Positions 13,020 to 27,100 of a stretch of 64,000 bases of DNA are shown one piece after another. The DNA is taken from contig WHVY01000010.1 of assembly GCA_022266195.1 (NCBI GenBank), positions 1,252,501 to 1,316,500 on the forward strand, given 5' to 3'. Each line of letters opens with the position of its first letter. Positions within the stretch are counted from its first letter, which is position 1. The notes beneath the pieces are model-generated. The model saw only the letters and a list, made by a program, of their open reading frames with translations. It ran no database searches and was not told where the DNA came from. This DNA comes from Tetranychus cinnabarinus (lineage: Eukaryota > Arthropoda > Arachnida > Trombidiformes > Tetranychidae). The translations under genes and the position numbers were made by a program.

Positions 13020-15186
13020 CAAGGGTGGTTAACTGTTGAAATAAATAATTGAAAGTAAAGTCTGCAATTAACTAATTTACGTTTGGCTTTTGATACAGTA
13101 ATTTTTATATTTACCTTTCTTTTATATATTGTAAATTGAGAGATTGTAAGGAAAATCGCTATTGCTCGGCTAATTGTTGTACACTTGACTGAATTGAGTA
13201 GTTAACTAACTCTTATTATCAACCATTTAAACACCATTAATAATAAATTAGATTTAATGGAGACACGAGATAGAGAAGAAAAAGAAACGTTTATTCTTAG
13301 ATTCACATGAGATTTGAACGTAAAGCAACAGTTACAAGACGCAATGTGACTGGTTAAATGTTAAAGGCGCGAATTACAGTTTAGCTTTATTTCAATCTAA
13401 TTAAACAATAGTTGACATCTTAATATTAATTATCACACACTAATTATGTTGGAATAACAATCAAATGCAAATAAAGTCATCTTTAAGTACATTATGTCAT
13501 TAGACATATTATTGTATATTTACAATCAAAAGGGGAAACCTGGAAGTGAATGCAAATTTATTTTAATCAATCCAAATCTATGATTAGATGAGTGTTAAAA
13601 TATCAACTTATCATTATATAATTCAGTTTTTACGCAAACATTGGCTGAGATTTTGTTTAACAATATTAATTGAAATGAGTCAATATTTGATGATGAATAT
13701 ATTTGATCAGCAGTGGGTAACAATCAACTGAACCATTTGAAGTTATTTAATTTCCCTAAGAAGCTACTGGAATTATTAGATTAACCATTAAAATATGTTT
13801 CGATTGGCAATAAAATGATGAGCAAAAATTGATACTTAAATCACATTGCTTTGAACCGGAATTTCTGGTTCATCGAGTTAATTGAGTTTTGTTTTTATGT
13901 TTCACTTTGCACTCAATCAGGCCTAAAATTGGTTAAGTACTGATGAACGCAACAATCGTTAAGATGATCAAGTGATCCACTGATTACTGACCTGTCCTTC
14001 AATTTAATAGTGTCTCTTGATTAAACCATTGCAACAGTTTGCTGATTGAAATCAATCAACCAACATCTCTTGGTAACATCATTTCACTGTCAAGGTTAAA
14101 AATATCTACAATCGACATTTTCACACTCACATCTTAATTGTATCTTTGTTAACGTTTTAATCATCATCGTAATAATTAAAACACTCAACATCAAATTATC
14201 AAAATCAAATTTAAAGTCAACATAATCAATCATCGTTAAATAGTTGGTGAACTTAACTGCTTAACCATATTGAACCTGAAAGTGTTGACGCTTGAAAGGT
14301 ACAATATTGTATCATTAAATTTACAATTTCATTAATCATCATTAATTGCTTAAAGGTTTAGTCTAATTATTAAATTTAACAATATTTTTATGTCTGATAA
14401 TCTGGTCATCTGGTTAACTTGTTAACCAAAACATGAAAAAAGTCAAAGAACCAAAAAATCTGTCTGAAAGGTTGACAGTAGTGACAATCAATTGACTTTT
14501 AATTGTTGCTTTTCAACTATCAATATGGTTAACATCGTATTGATGAATCAAGAGAGTGATTAAGTGAATCGAGAAATGGTTACAATTGAAATAATAATAA
14601 TGTTTAAGAGTTAATAACAGTTTGTGTGTTTACTGTAAGACTAGTCTAACAGTAGCAACCAAACCTTGCGTTACAATGTTTTACTTTTAATGTAAATCTT
14701 AGTGATTGATATTTTTGATTGTGTTCAGTCAATGTTAACTGTAACTCTGTTTAAATACTAATTTCAATTAAGATTATAAATTACCTTTAATCAAGTAAAT
14801 TAACCAAAATGTATCGTTTTGTTTTCTTCCAGCTGAACTGCAACAACAGCATCTACTTGAACCTAACCTGACCATCTTTAACCCTTAGCCAAATCAACCC
14901 AATTGTAAACCAACAACAAAGGGAAAGATGATTCGATGATATTAATGTTTATACGTTTTAACATAAAGATTGACCTGAAGTCACCTTAAGGTCAACAATA
15001 ATCCTTAGCAATTAAGGTCAACCAATAAAGACCTAATCACGAGCCTACCAACATTACCAACGGAAAAGTACAATTTTTGTTGTTTTGCAAACAAACACAA
15101 AAAAAGTGGCCAAATCAAAGCAATCAAATTGTCATCAAATCATCATCTTGTGTCCATTTTAATCAGTGTTAACCATTATTACCATC

Positions 15187-18100
15187 ATGTCATCAACTGT
15201 AAATAACCTAAACCAGTCTGGTTCAAATGTAGACTCGGGTTATGCTTGGGTTATACCATTTGCATGTTGCTTTATAAATGCCATATTATTTGGTATCCAC
15301 CGAAGTTATTCATTATTCTTATCTGAAGTTCTTGAAACTTATCACGTTTCCCGAAGTGATGCCACATGGCCTTTCAGCCTTTGTATGACCGTAATTCACC
15401 TTTCAGGTAAGCCTCTTAAAAGTGTCCTCAAATAACATGCTAATTCCCTCAAGTGCATTACGCTTATATCTTTAACTTCATTGACTTGAGGACAGCTTCA
15501 GTTGCACTATGATTATCATTAGCAATCACCGCTAATACAAACATAACCACCCAAAAGTTCACTGTTTCATGAACACTTTCAGCAAAGTTCAGATAAGCAA
15601 GAAAAAGGTCATTTCCATTTTTCAAGTCAACTTTCCTTATTTGACCATAAACAAGTCAAATTTTGGTAAACCTCAAGTTCAAATTAAATCCCAGAATCAG
15701 TCTACCAAGAGGTAATATGTCACTAGAGTCAAATTGAAATATTTAGTTGATTGTAACAAATCAAGTTTTACTCTGATTCTGGTTGTCAGTTCACAAGCTT
15801 AGGCCTGAGGGTTGTTCACCAGTCAGTCAATTTTTTAACCTAAAGGGTTACAGAGTTATTTATCAATCACACTTGAGGTGTTATCTTGATATCAGTCGAT
15901 TATATTTAGATGCACTTCGATAGAGCCAAAATAACAACATAATGTTGAATGTTAACAGAAGGTTAATCAATCTGCCATTTTATTAGCAATATAAAGGTAA
16001 ACTAGTATTAATTTGATTCCCTTTTCATTGTGAAAACTAGTTAATGATGATAATCATAATAAGTAATTTATTTCATTCGAGGTTTCCAAGTAATTTTTGC
16101 TTATTTTTTGTATTCATTTCTTGAATTTCATATTATCACAATAGTCCAGAATTTCCGAGTCTTGCTTGACCAAGGTTAGGTTAGTCATTGAAGGATATTG
16201 AATATTGACCAATTTAATTTCAATTTCATTTATACCTTTTTTTTGACTATAAGATTGACTATATCAACCAGATTATTAACCTTGCTTGTAAATATTAACA
16301 TTTCCTGGTTATCCAATTTCTGGTTAACAGAATAATTGATTTTCACTAATTTAACCCTCTATTTCAGGTCCTATTTCGGGTGTTTTAAATTCCCATCTAG
16401 CAATTAGGACAATTGTTTTCATTGGATGTATCTTTTCAACGATTGGTGTTGCACTTTGCTATTTTGCTACATCAGTTTTGGATATTGTGATATTTGTTGG
16501 TATCATTCAAGGTAATTATACATTTATCAACTTTCACATCATCTATTAATAGGTGAACAATTTATTGATGATTTGCTTTGATTCTGGTTTTCTTCTGATA
16601 GTATTTTTAGGCTGAGCTTAAGCCTACAAAAGGCCTGAATGTTTACACTCTTTTTATGGCCAGTTAATCAATCAATTGATCCATATTGTTAGACAATTGT
16701 AGATACTTTCAATTGTAGTTGGTTTGTATTATGAAGGTTTTCATTGGCTTTCACTGTTGATTGTAACATTTGTTAGGTAATGGTCAAGTCGAGTCAAATT
16801 GTTGATGTTGTCTTGTTTTCAATTACGTTTACTATCAGGTCGAGGCTCTTCATTAAACATTATAATAACCATTTTCTTAATCATAATAATGAATTGTTAA
16901 TAGGAAAGGTCATCAAGAAATTAAATTCAATCAATTTCTTTAAAAAAAATTCTAATGGTGAGAGAAAGACAATTTCAGCAAATATTTTGATTGTGAGTTT
17001 TTCAAAAATACTTGTTGAGATCGCAATCGTAACAAAAACATGTTAATAGTATTTAATTATTTCCACTGTAATTTAATCTTGAACGATTAAATGTTGAACA
17101 ATAAAATTTTCACCAGATAAAACAAAATAAAACAAAATGTCAATGGAATCAAGTAAAAACATTGGAAATTGATTGAATTTAAATCAAGGTTTACTAGAAA
17201 CACTGTTAACCTTGGTTAACACCACAAATTGCGATGAATGTGAAGCAACTTAAATGTTACAAATGATTAAGCTGATTAATCATAAGTCGACAGATTGTTA
17301 ATTTAGAAACCAAATCCAGATTTCGGGTTGATTAAGACCAAAAATAGATCAACCTATGATTGCGTTAAATGTATCAATTCACATTAATGTATCCTATTTA
17401 GAGGCTCACAGTGCCACAGGTTTGTTAGTTGGTTTGAATTCAGAATTAGTTAACCAAGGACATCATAATCAGCTTGATTACTGTTTAATCGCCAATGTTC
17501 TCCTTTTGATCCAGGTTTTGGTATTGGAATAACATATGTTCAAAATCCAGCAATAATTAATGAATATTTTGTTAAATATCGGGGATCAGCTCTTGGAATT
17601 GCTCTTTCAGGAGGAACCCTTGGCACTTTTGCCATATCACCTTTAGCCCAAAAGAGTCTAGAATATCTTGGTTTACACAAATCATTTCTTACTCTGGCCG
17701 TATTAACGTTATTAACTCTTCCAATTAGTTTAACACTTCGTCCAAGAATATCAGCATCTTCATCATCATCGTCCTCAGCAAAGGAATCATCAACTGTTTC
17801 AGATAAAAAGGACAACCTGAAGAAAATATTTTCAATATCGCCAGTTTATTTAACGCGTTTTGGCGATAAATATGTTATTAATAATGACGTTAACCAAACA
17901 ACAAATTGTAAACCAAAAACCATTAATTCCTTGACGGAGAAACAGCTAACAGCAAATTACAATCCTGACCAGGATAGGTCAACTTTACAGTTAATGTCTT
18001 ACAAATTTGTACAAATGGCTTTAACAATGGAGAGAAAGATATCAGTCAGCGAAGGTGTTGTTTTACCAACAATCCGTAAATTATCTGAAACCGCCAAAAG

Positions 18101-19076
18101 ATCTCAAGTTAAACGACAATTAGTTAGAATCATGTCCATATTAACAAATCCATATTTCGCCCTTATTTGTTCAACTCATCTTGCATATTTTTGGGGAGTG
18201 ATAACATACACAATGGTTAATGTTGACCTCGCCGTGGACAAAGGTTTGTTTCGCTTTCATATTTTTCCCCTTTAAACTGCAAAGTCCAAGATAAATTGTT
18301 GTTTCTATGGTTTACCCGAACAGCCATTAAAACACGATAATTGACGATTGCAGTGAATCGTCCTCAATATTGATTCAATTTCTCCACTTTCACTAGTTGT
18401 TGCATGTGATAGAGTTTACTACGAAAGCATGCATTAACTGTCAATCTTTTGAATAAAAATTAATGTATCACTTAATTGTCATCTTGCAGGTATAACACGA
18501 AATTATGCTGTTCACTTGATAACAACCTTTTCTGCTGGTGATTTAGTTGGACGATTAGGGTCAGGATGGTTTATGGACAACCGTTTAGTTCCTTTAAAGT
18601 ATCTTGCAATGTTTAATATTTTCACTATAGGAGTCTTGTTGAAGTGTATCCCACTGACCTCCAGTTATCATATTTTAGCCACAATATCAACAGCACTGGG
18701 TTTTATATCAGGAATAATTGTAAATATGTTGAACATCTTATTCTGCAAATATCTTGGAACCGAAAATTCACCATTAGCTTTTGGGTTGAGTTCATTCTTT
18801 TGTGGCTTAACAACTTTAGTACGTCCAATGTTGGTTGGTTATTATCGGGACGCTGCTTATGGTTCCTACGATGGTCTATTCAATTTATTAAGTGTCTTAG
18901 GATTTTTAGCATCCGCTTTATGGTTAACAGAGCCATTTATAAATAGATCTAAATTAAATAAACACAATCAAAATGAAACCGTTAATGATTACAACCCTTC
19001 AACAATGACAACATCATCAGCAACCATTACATTAACACCATCTAGCGACAAATTAAAACAACCACAAACTGTTTAA
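15187..19076 (+). CDS. Monocarboxylate transporter-like protein (SLC16, major facilitator superfamily)
   Basis: Four exons, 15187-15406, 16368-16511, 17515-18243 and 18490-19076, all joined in phase 1, giving 559 residues. Transmembrane segment 1 starts with a variant of the SLC16 motif (DSGYAW, residues about 17-22). The second family signature is visible as YFVKYRGSALGIALSGGTLG near residue 137. A long hydrophilic loop between helices 6 and 7, rich in Ser and Lys, is encoded by exon 3, as expected for a 12-helix MCT. Exon 4 contains the typical second half (AGDLVGRLGSGWFMDN). The family moves lactate, pyruvate, ketone bodies or aromatic amino acids across the plasma membrane; the substrate here is unknown. 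The start is ATG at 15187; the frame extends seven codons upstream without an ATG. AATAAA lies at 19332-19337. Confidence 0.92.
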
Positions 19077-21131
19077 CCAGATAATCGCATTTGTCTTCAT
19101 CACAATTAAATCATTGCAATGAAACCCACAATCAAGTCGACCTCTCACAGATTGATGGAGTTTAATTTATTTTAAAAATCCCTTGGATTCAACCATTCAT
19201 CAACTGAATGCCTCCTAATCATGAACTGCGATCAACTAACATCGAGTCTTCCTTTTCAATTGTAAAACAATGGATTAGTCTAATTTAATCTAAATCCTGA
19301 AATGTTTTTTTTACTGTAAAACGATTATTTAAATAAAAAAATAACAAATTATCCAACGACTAAAATTAACTTTTGATGTTGACCATTGAACTCAAAAAAG
19401 GAGACAAAAATAAAATGCAATCAATAATGGTTAACCTTTCAGTTTGAAATGTTTAAAACCAGTGGATAACAATTATAACAAAATTGTCCACATTAATTAT
19501 TCAGATATTAATTGTCCTTGGGTGTGTTCAGTTGAACTGTGAACAGTTGAATCGATAAAATTAGACGAAAGTGAAAACATTTTATAGTTTAAGTCCAGTA
19601 AACCTTAACATTGTTATGACTATCCAATGACATTAGAATCATTAATTGTTGTTTTTATTGTCAATAATAATCAATTTAATTATCCATGGTTAAAATGATT
19701 TACCATTAATTTTTGGACAAACCAATTAACTCGGTTTAGGCTCAACAAAAAAGTCAATCACAAACTAATGAAACATGTAATGTTAGTTTGAAAAAGGTGA
19801 GTTACATTATGAATATTGAATAGGAAACGATTCAACTTGAAAAAAGCCTCGGCTCAAAAGAAAGGCTTTATTGATCAATTGTGATCATTGTGAGGTAATC
19901 TTTAGACAAATAATAATCAGTCTGTGATTAAACAATCCAGAATGATTCAGTCAACTGATCATGTTGATGAGTTAATGTTGAGTGGATCCATTTTAGGCGA
20001 TTAAACCGAGCAACCATTCAACAATTTCGTTACTTTTAGTGTTTTGTGTATTGGAAGCAACCAGAGAAAGGTAGGAAAGGCCTAGAAAGAGACAGGTGAA
20101 AGACAGTTATTATTATTTTCATGATGATAATGATGATTAGTGGAAGAGAGAGAGAAAGTTTCATGACAAAATCCCATCTCTATGGCAATATTACGGCAGA
20201 GAGGTTTCTAGGTCATGAGGACTGCATTACGGTTAACGCAGCAACCTCTTCACTTGTATTTATGTTTACCAACCTTTCAACATCTAGTGACTTTTGGCCT
20301 TTATTTTAACCTCACTTGGATTCTGGTCATTGCTGTCAATTTACCAAAGCAATGTTATTATGACAAATTGGTAAGTCTTTTATAGTTTTCTTGGTAACTG
20401 AAAACAAAAGTGTAACATTGAAAAATATTGACTGTCTCTTCATGTGTAGGTTAACCACTCATTGTCTTGCTATGATAGCCTTTATCACCATGACAAAATT
20501 TGATAATCATTGAACCATGAGTTTCAGATATTCAACGACTCAGTCTTCCTATGAATTGTGTTGACCAAAGATACATTAGATTGTGATTACTTGCCGTTAG
20601 TTTTACATTCATCAGTTAATAGCTTTTGTTTTGTTTTGGAGTGCAAACTTGGATATCACACCATTTTACGATCAGTATCATGGTCTATTGGAGCAATCGT
20701 TTGATTCAGTTTAACCAGTTTATCCCATCTTAATTGTTGTCTCAATTTTGTGTTCATGATTTGTGAAAATGTGAATTTCGGTTATGGTTTTGGGTTAAAA
20801 ATTGGGTTTATCAAAACTCCAACAACTCCAGCTTCAATAAAACTCCGATAGTGTGAGGAATGATTAAACACTTGATTCCACTCTTAATTTTACTGGATTA
20901 TCTTGGATTAAGAGTCAATATGTTTGACCATCAAATAACCAGAAATGTTAAACATATTGTATAACTCACCAAACGTTCAAATCGACCATTTTATTCAATT
21001 GTTATTGTTTTTCTCAAGGCTGGACTCTACTTTTGTTGACACTGATATTGCTTTTTGATTGTGACTATTATTTTAATTATTGATTAGTTTTTTACATTTT
21101 ACTTTTATTTACAGTTTTGTAAAATGTTAAA
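19077..21131. other. Intergenic spacer
   Basis: The 3' UTR of the transporter (poly(A) signal near 19332) is followed by AT-rich spacer and the presumed promoter of the ankyrin gene. A 62-residue open frame at 20121-20309 has no splice or homology support. No repeats of note were seen. Confidence 0.5.
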
Positions 21132-24100
21132 ATGAGTGATCTACTCGCTGTTGACAATAGGAAACAAGAGACCCGAGATAATCCTGAGATAATTGAATTT
21201 TTTGACTGCTGTCTTAAATCGTTGACATCAAAAGCTGAGTCTCTATTGAAACATAAATCTCTCATTGAATTGATCAACGGACGAGACCGTAATGGCCGAT
21301 CATTGTTGCATTATTGTGCGGAATGTACTGGAACCTTGTGTGTTTCATTGTTAATCAAGCAACGGCCCAATTCAATAATTAACCAAGACAACGATGGCTA
21401 CACGATACTTCATTTGGCAGTCATCAATGGCAACATTTCAATGGTTACTTATTTAACCAGTCAGGTTAAATCATATGTTCCAGAAGCGCTATTTATTCAA
21501 TTTCTCAACTCAGGTGACACCGAGGGTCACACAGCTTTTCATTGGGCAACCGTTTGTAATGAAATTAAATGCCTTGACATCTTATACTCATCGGGTGCTT
21601 CAGCTTCCCTTCCAGACATTCATGGAGCTCATCCTGTACACTATGCTGCTCAAATGACTGCTCCATCCAACAATATTAACCGAGATGTAAGGATAGGTTT
21701 GAAGGTGTTGAGGAAAATATTATCATACCAAAAGGTTGATCCAAATTGCCGGGATAAAGATGGACGAACTCCACTTCTATGGGCTGCAAGCTCAGGTACG
21801 TTTAAGTTTATAAACATTTAACCATTTAATGCCTATTTTGTCAGTCGAAAGATGCTTCAGTTTGAGTGACCATTTATTTGCGTGACTAACAAAACGGTTG
21901 TTAGAATTGAAAATACATTCAAAATTTGGGTTAACGCCACAGTAAAGCATTTTACCCACAGTTAACCTGACTAGGAATGGCCAAGTTGTTGCTCTCTAAG
22001 AATGTCTTAGTTCTGTTCTGTTCTTCGTTGGGCAATGTAATTTCATGGTTTTCAATCTGGTTTAATTGAAAATGTTTCCAGAAATAAATTTAATAAAGTT
22101 AATTATCGAAAAAATGACACCCGAAAACGAACTGGAAATCGCGCACAGTTATATTGCTAATAGTTTTGTTCATATTTAAAATGTATTCAATTCAATCTTA
22201 TAAATATTTGGTGTTCAAGGAAACTACTTTATTATAGTTGTTACTAAAAAGCACAATGAACACAATTGTAACATTTAAGCACAAATTGACACAAATACTG
22301 AAAAAGAAATGGGCAAAAACGGGTGAAAATTAATATCTTTCGAATTTCGACTCTGGCATTTTGTAGGAATATAAGAACTGAGTCTATACGTGCGATTTAA
22401 AAATTTCTCAGATAAATAGTTTTCGAGAAAATCGAGTTTAAAGTTTAAACTTCGATCGCTTTTTTTACAATAATGGAAGCAGATTTTTTGATGAAACTCA
22501 TTACACTGACGTAACTTTTGATGATCAATCATAAAATGTACTTATTTTGAGAAATAAAATTTTATATTCTTTGTAAAATAGATCACTTCGATTTCCAATT
22601 GAAGCGATCGCATTCTGTACCTGTAATAGTTAGAAGACTGAAACTTATTATTTGTCAATAAAAATTGTTTGTACACACAATTAAGCAAATATTTTTTTCA
22701 ATTTCTTAACAGTTCTCTTGATTTTGGTCATTATCCTAAAAACTTTGAGACTCGATATTTCGAGAATGGCCTAACCTACAGTCAGAATTCTTTCACCAAA
22801 CATAAGATATTATTATGTGTTATAATATAATGAAATATTAAACTATTCAAGATTCCACAGAAAAATTCGTAGTATTGTTTTATTTCTGTTGTCAGACTTG
22901 AGCTTGATAAATTTTTTCTCAAATACGAATCTTTGGTGTTTGAAAGATATTCATTATTAAAAGAACTAACCCGAATTTTATTCGATACTTTGTCATATTA
23001 TATTATAACCCGTAAAGTAGTCTAATGTTTGGCCAAAGAATAATGACTGTAGGGTAGACCATTCTCGAAATATTGGGGCTTGAAGTTTTTTAGCCCAATG
23101 GCCAAAATCAAGAGAATTATTGATAAATTGAAAAAATTATTTGATCCATGGTTTGAACAAACTATTTTTACTAACAAATTATGAGTGTCAGTCCTCTAAC
23201 TAATACGGTCACAGAAAAAAGTCGATTTAAGTGCAAATCGAACTTATATGCTTTAAAGGAAAACGAAAGTTTTATTCCTCAAAATTAACGCATTTTCTGG
23301 TTCATTATCAAAATTCACATAAGTTAAATAGAATCTCATGAAAAAATCTACTTCCATGGCTGAGCAAAAGTGGTTCGAAGTTTCAAATTCGAGCTCGATT
23401 ATCTCAGAAACTTTCCATCGGAGCAATTGTTTATTAGTACCAATGGACTCAGTTTTTATTTCCCTACAAACGTGCTCAGTTTCAAATCTCAACTCAAATG
23501 TTCGAGCCTTTGGCAGTACCTTTTGTATTTCACTTGCAACCTAAACCAGAAAATTGCTTTTTTCACCAAGAAATGTGTTAATATGAGTTTGTTTTGTTTA
23601 ATAAGTTGTTGTAACCACATTCAAAGCCCAAATATCATAATCCAAAAGCGCTAATGGAAATTTATTAATTATTATTGTATTATTAATTAGTAAAGGATTA
23701 AATTAGTGAAAGAATGATGACTGTAGGTTAGGCCATTCTCGACATATCGAGACACAAAGTTTCAAAAACAATGGCCAAAATCAAGAGAACTGTTGGTGAT
23801 TCGAAAAAAGTGATCAATTCATAGTGTGAACAAACAATTTATATTGACAAATTATAAGTTTCAGTCCTCTAACTCATACGGCCACAGAAAAAGGTCGGTT
23901 TGAATGAAAATCGAACTTACGTGTTTTACAGAAAACCCAAAATTTTATTTATTCAAATAAGTGCATTTTATGGTTCACCATCAAAATTTACTTCAGTTAA
24001 ATAGAGTTTTATGAAAAAATCTTCTTCCATAGCTGAGCAAAAGGAGGTCGAAGTTTTATACTTTGACCTCAATTATCTCTAAAACTATCGATCGGATTAA

Positions 24101-27100
24101 TTATTTAATAGCACCAAAAGGTTCTGTTTTTATTTCCTTACAAACCCGCCAAGTCTCAAGTCTTAACACAAATATTCGAGCATTTGGCAGAACTCTTTAC
24201 ATTTGACTTATAAGTTTAACCAGAAAATTGGTTTATTTACCAAGATTTGGTTTGAGATGAGTTTGTTTTGTTAAATATGTTATTCCTCGTGCAGGTACAA
24301 ACCAAATATCATGAAACAAATGCACTAATTGAAAGCTATTAAATTGCTTCGAATTATTAATTAGTAAAGGATTAAACTGATGAAAGAATTATGACTGTAG
24401 GTTAGGCCATTCTCGAAATATCGAGGCTCAAAGTTTTTAGGATAATGACCAAAATCAAGAGAACTGATAAAAAATTGCAAAAAATATTCGCTCCATTGTG
24501 TGACCAAACAACTTTTATTGACAAATTATGAATTTCAGTCCTCTGACTATTACAGGTACAGAATGCGGTCGCTTCAATTGGAAATCGAAGTGATCTATTT
24601 TACAGAGAATAGAAAATTTTATTTCTCAAAATAAGTACATTTTATGATTGATCATCAAAAGTTACATCAGGAAAATGAGTTTGATGAAAAAATCTACTTC
24701 CATTATTGTAAAAAAAGCGATCGAAGTTTAAACTTTAAACTCGATTTTCTCAAAAACTATTTATCTGAGAAATTTTTAATTCGCACCAATGGACTCAGTG
24801 TTTATGCCCCTACAAAACAACAAAGTCGAAATTCGAAAGACATTAATTTTGACCCGTTTTTGCCCATTTCTTTTTCAGTATTTGTGTCAATCTGTGCATA
24901 AATGTAACAATTGTGTCTTTTTAATAACAGCTCTTCATAACATCTAAGTTTTCCCTACACTAAGACTAATTAATTGATTTTAGATGCTTTATTTAGTGAC
25001 ACAATTCATAGGAAGATGAAATAAATTGTAATTATATTAACAATTGAAACTTAATTTTCTTTATTGAATATATTTCTCCTAATTCTATCCTAATTGATCA
25101 AAATTTGCTGAAAAAATGTGACAGTTTCCATTCAAGTCTAGTTCAAGTCATGCAAATTTACATTTCAGTAACTCATTTCAAACTTGTAATATTGGCAAAA
25201 AACAAAACTTGTGATCTTTATGGACAATTGTGTGACTATTTTGAAGAAGGTCAATCGATTGATCGTTTAATTGAAAAAATACATAACAATCAATCAGATT
25301 AAAGGAAGACAATTAGAACCAATCTGTCAATCAGTCTGTTGCATCAACTCTTGCTTCAGCAATCGGTTCTGAATTTATAATGTTGACCGGCGAAGCTCTA
25401 ACGCAGACAAGTTTTACCTTTAGTCGATTGTCCATTTAACCCATTTTTGAATCGAAACAAATAGTAACAAATTTAACATAATTTTCATTCGCTAAATTTT
25501 ATTCTTGTTGAAATTGCTATTGTCTCGATAATATCGAGCCCAATCAACATTCATTATTAATCAATCTTTATTTGGTGGATTTAATACTCGAAGGAATCGG
25601 CCTCAGTAATGGTTAGGTTGAATGTAAATTTATGCGCTTTGATTGTCTGTTCTATTGGATGTTTCCATCAACTGTCCACTATAATCGAAGAGTATTTCCA
25701 GTTCAGAGTACGAGTAGAAGTAACTTATTCATATTCAAAGATGATTGAAATCCCTGACATCGATATGTATTTCCCGTTTCCTCCCCTTCTCAACTTTACC
25801 GGACTTTACTTGCGATATCCAGAAAGAATGATCTTTGCATGTAAAACTGTGAATAATGTTGAAAACGTTACAATACGAAATGTTGATGATTTCAATGAAT
25901 ACTGTTCAACTCTGAGTGATCATACTTTTCAAGTGTATGAACATCTTACTACACTTTTAACTGTCGGTGATATTGAAGAGCTAACAGTGGATCCAACGAC
26001 ATTCATTGAAAGCGTAACTTTAATAGGAAACAACGACAATTTGTTGCATAAAAATATATGTAAAGTTGAACGTTTTTTGTCTGGAATGGGAATCTTTATG
26101 CGAATATCTTGCCAGAACAATTCACGGCCACTAGCTCAAGCTTCACTGTTGAGTCAATCAGGAAATTTTGCTCTTCTTACCATCAATCACAATATAAATA
26201 TGATGTTTGGTTTTCGATTTTCACATCATCATGATCCGATTGATAGTCAAGTGGGTCAATATCACTCGGTTGCTGCGACGAAAGGCCAATTCTATGGTAT
26301 AGTAGCGCACTACAGTCGGAGGATTACAACCAAACTACCTTGGCCATCTGTAACCGACTGTGTTGACTATAATAGAGCCAAAGTGTATGCTGAATGTTTG
26401 GACAATTTATTGCTTCTTTCAGAGCGTAAATCTGTTTTTGTAGATTCTGTTGTGGCTTTTGGACGTTATCCGAAGAAATCGACTTTTGCCAGTTTTTTCA
26501 CAGAGACACTTATTCACAACAGCAGTACAATTGTCGGGTTTGTTGATTTTTGCAAGGCTCTGACTAGTAAAGATGACTGTAACAAGGTTCGTTACATATC
26601 TTATTATGAAGTTTATACCGAGAAAACTTCCCAGCGGCCTTTTGTTATTGAAATCGCTCCTCAGATTATGCCTGACTTGTGGCTGGTAAGCCATGAGAAG
26701 CTTGATTTACCTGGTTTTCTGTATTCCGTCTACAGCATCTTGGGAATCTGGTTTGGAATTAATGTTTATGACAAATTTATTGGCCGATACGAATGGCTTC
26801 AAAACTATTTAAAAGCCAAGAAACAAAATGCTAAGTTAATAGAGATTAAACCAATGCCTAGAACTAAGGTGATACAAATCAGAACAATTCAACCAACGGC
26901 TATTTATTTCTAGTCGATCACCAATGACATTTATTTAGATCAATTTTAATGAAAATTAACTTATGTATCAATGACCTGATATTAATAAAAATAATTCCTA
27001 AGCCTTATCCTTAGAGGGTGAATGGACCCGAACGATAAGTTTTTGATATGACTTTGGTTCTTGGTTTCGACTTTCATAAAATTCAATTTGAAGAGGGTCA

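Larger units (their letters stand above)
6964..15186. other. 8.2-kb gene-free block
   Basis: No exon series with good splice sites and phase could be built on either strand. The longer open frames (for example 7768-8028 and 8583-8873) are hydrophobic translations of T-rich DNA and look like chance. The stretch contains one clear inverted-repeat element (11015-11282) and one 35-codon ATG frame (12912-13019, minus), both listed. It lies between two divergently transcribed genes, so it may hold regulatory DNA or non-coding 5' exons of the transporter. Confidence 0.5.

Noticed and set aside
16780..17046. 88-codon frame between transporter exons
   Set aside because: It lies inside an intron whose flanking exons join in phase without it, and the translation is low-complexity.
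22275..24901. Two 85-codon frames of equal length in the outer repeat copies, 72 of 85 residues identical, as a conserved small protein
   Set aside because: About 17 of 21 base differences change the amino acid, as expected without selection, and the two middle copies of the repeat are interrupted. It is more likely non-coding repeat DNA.
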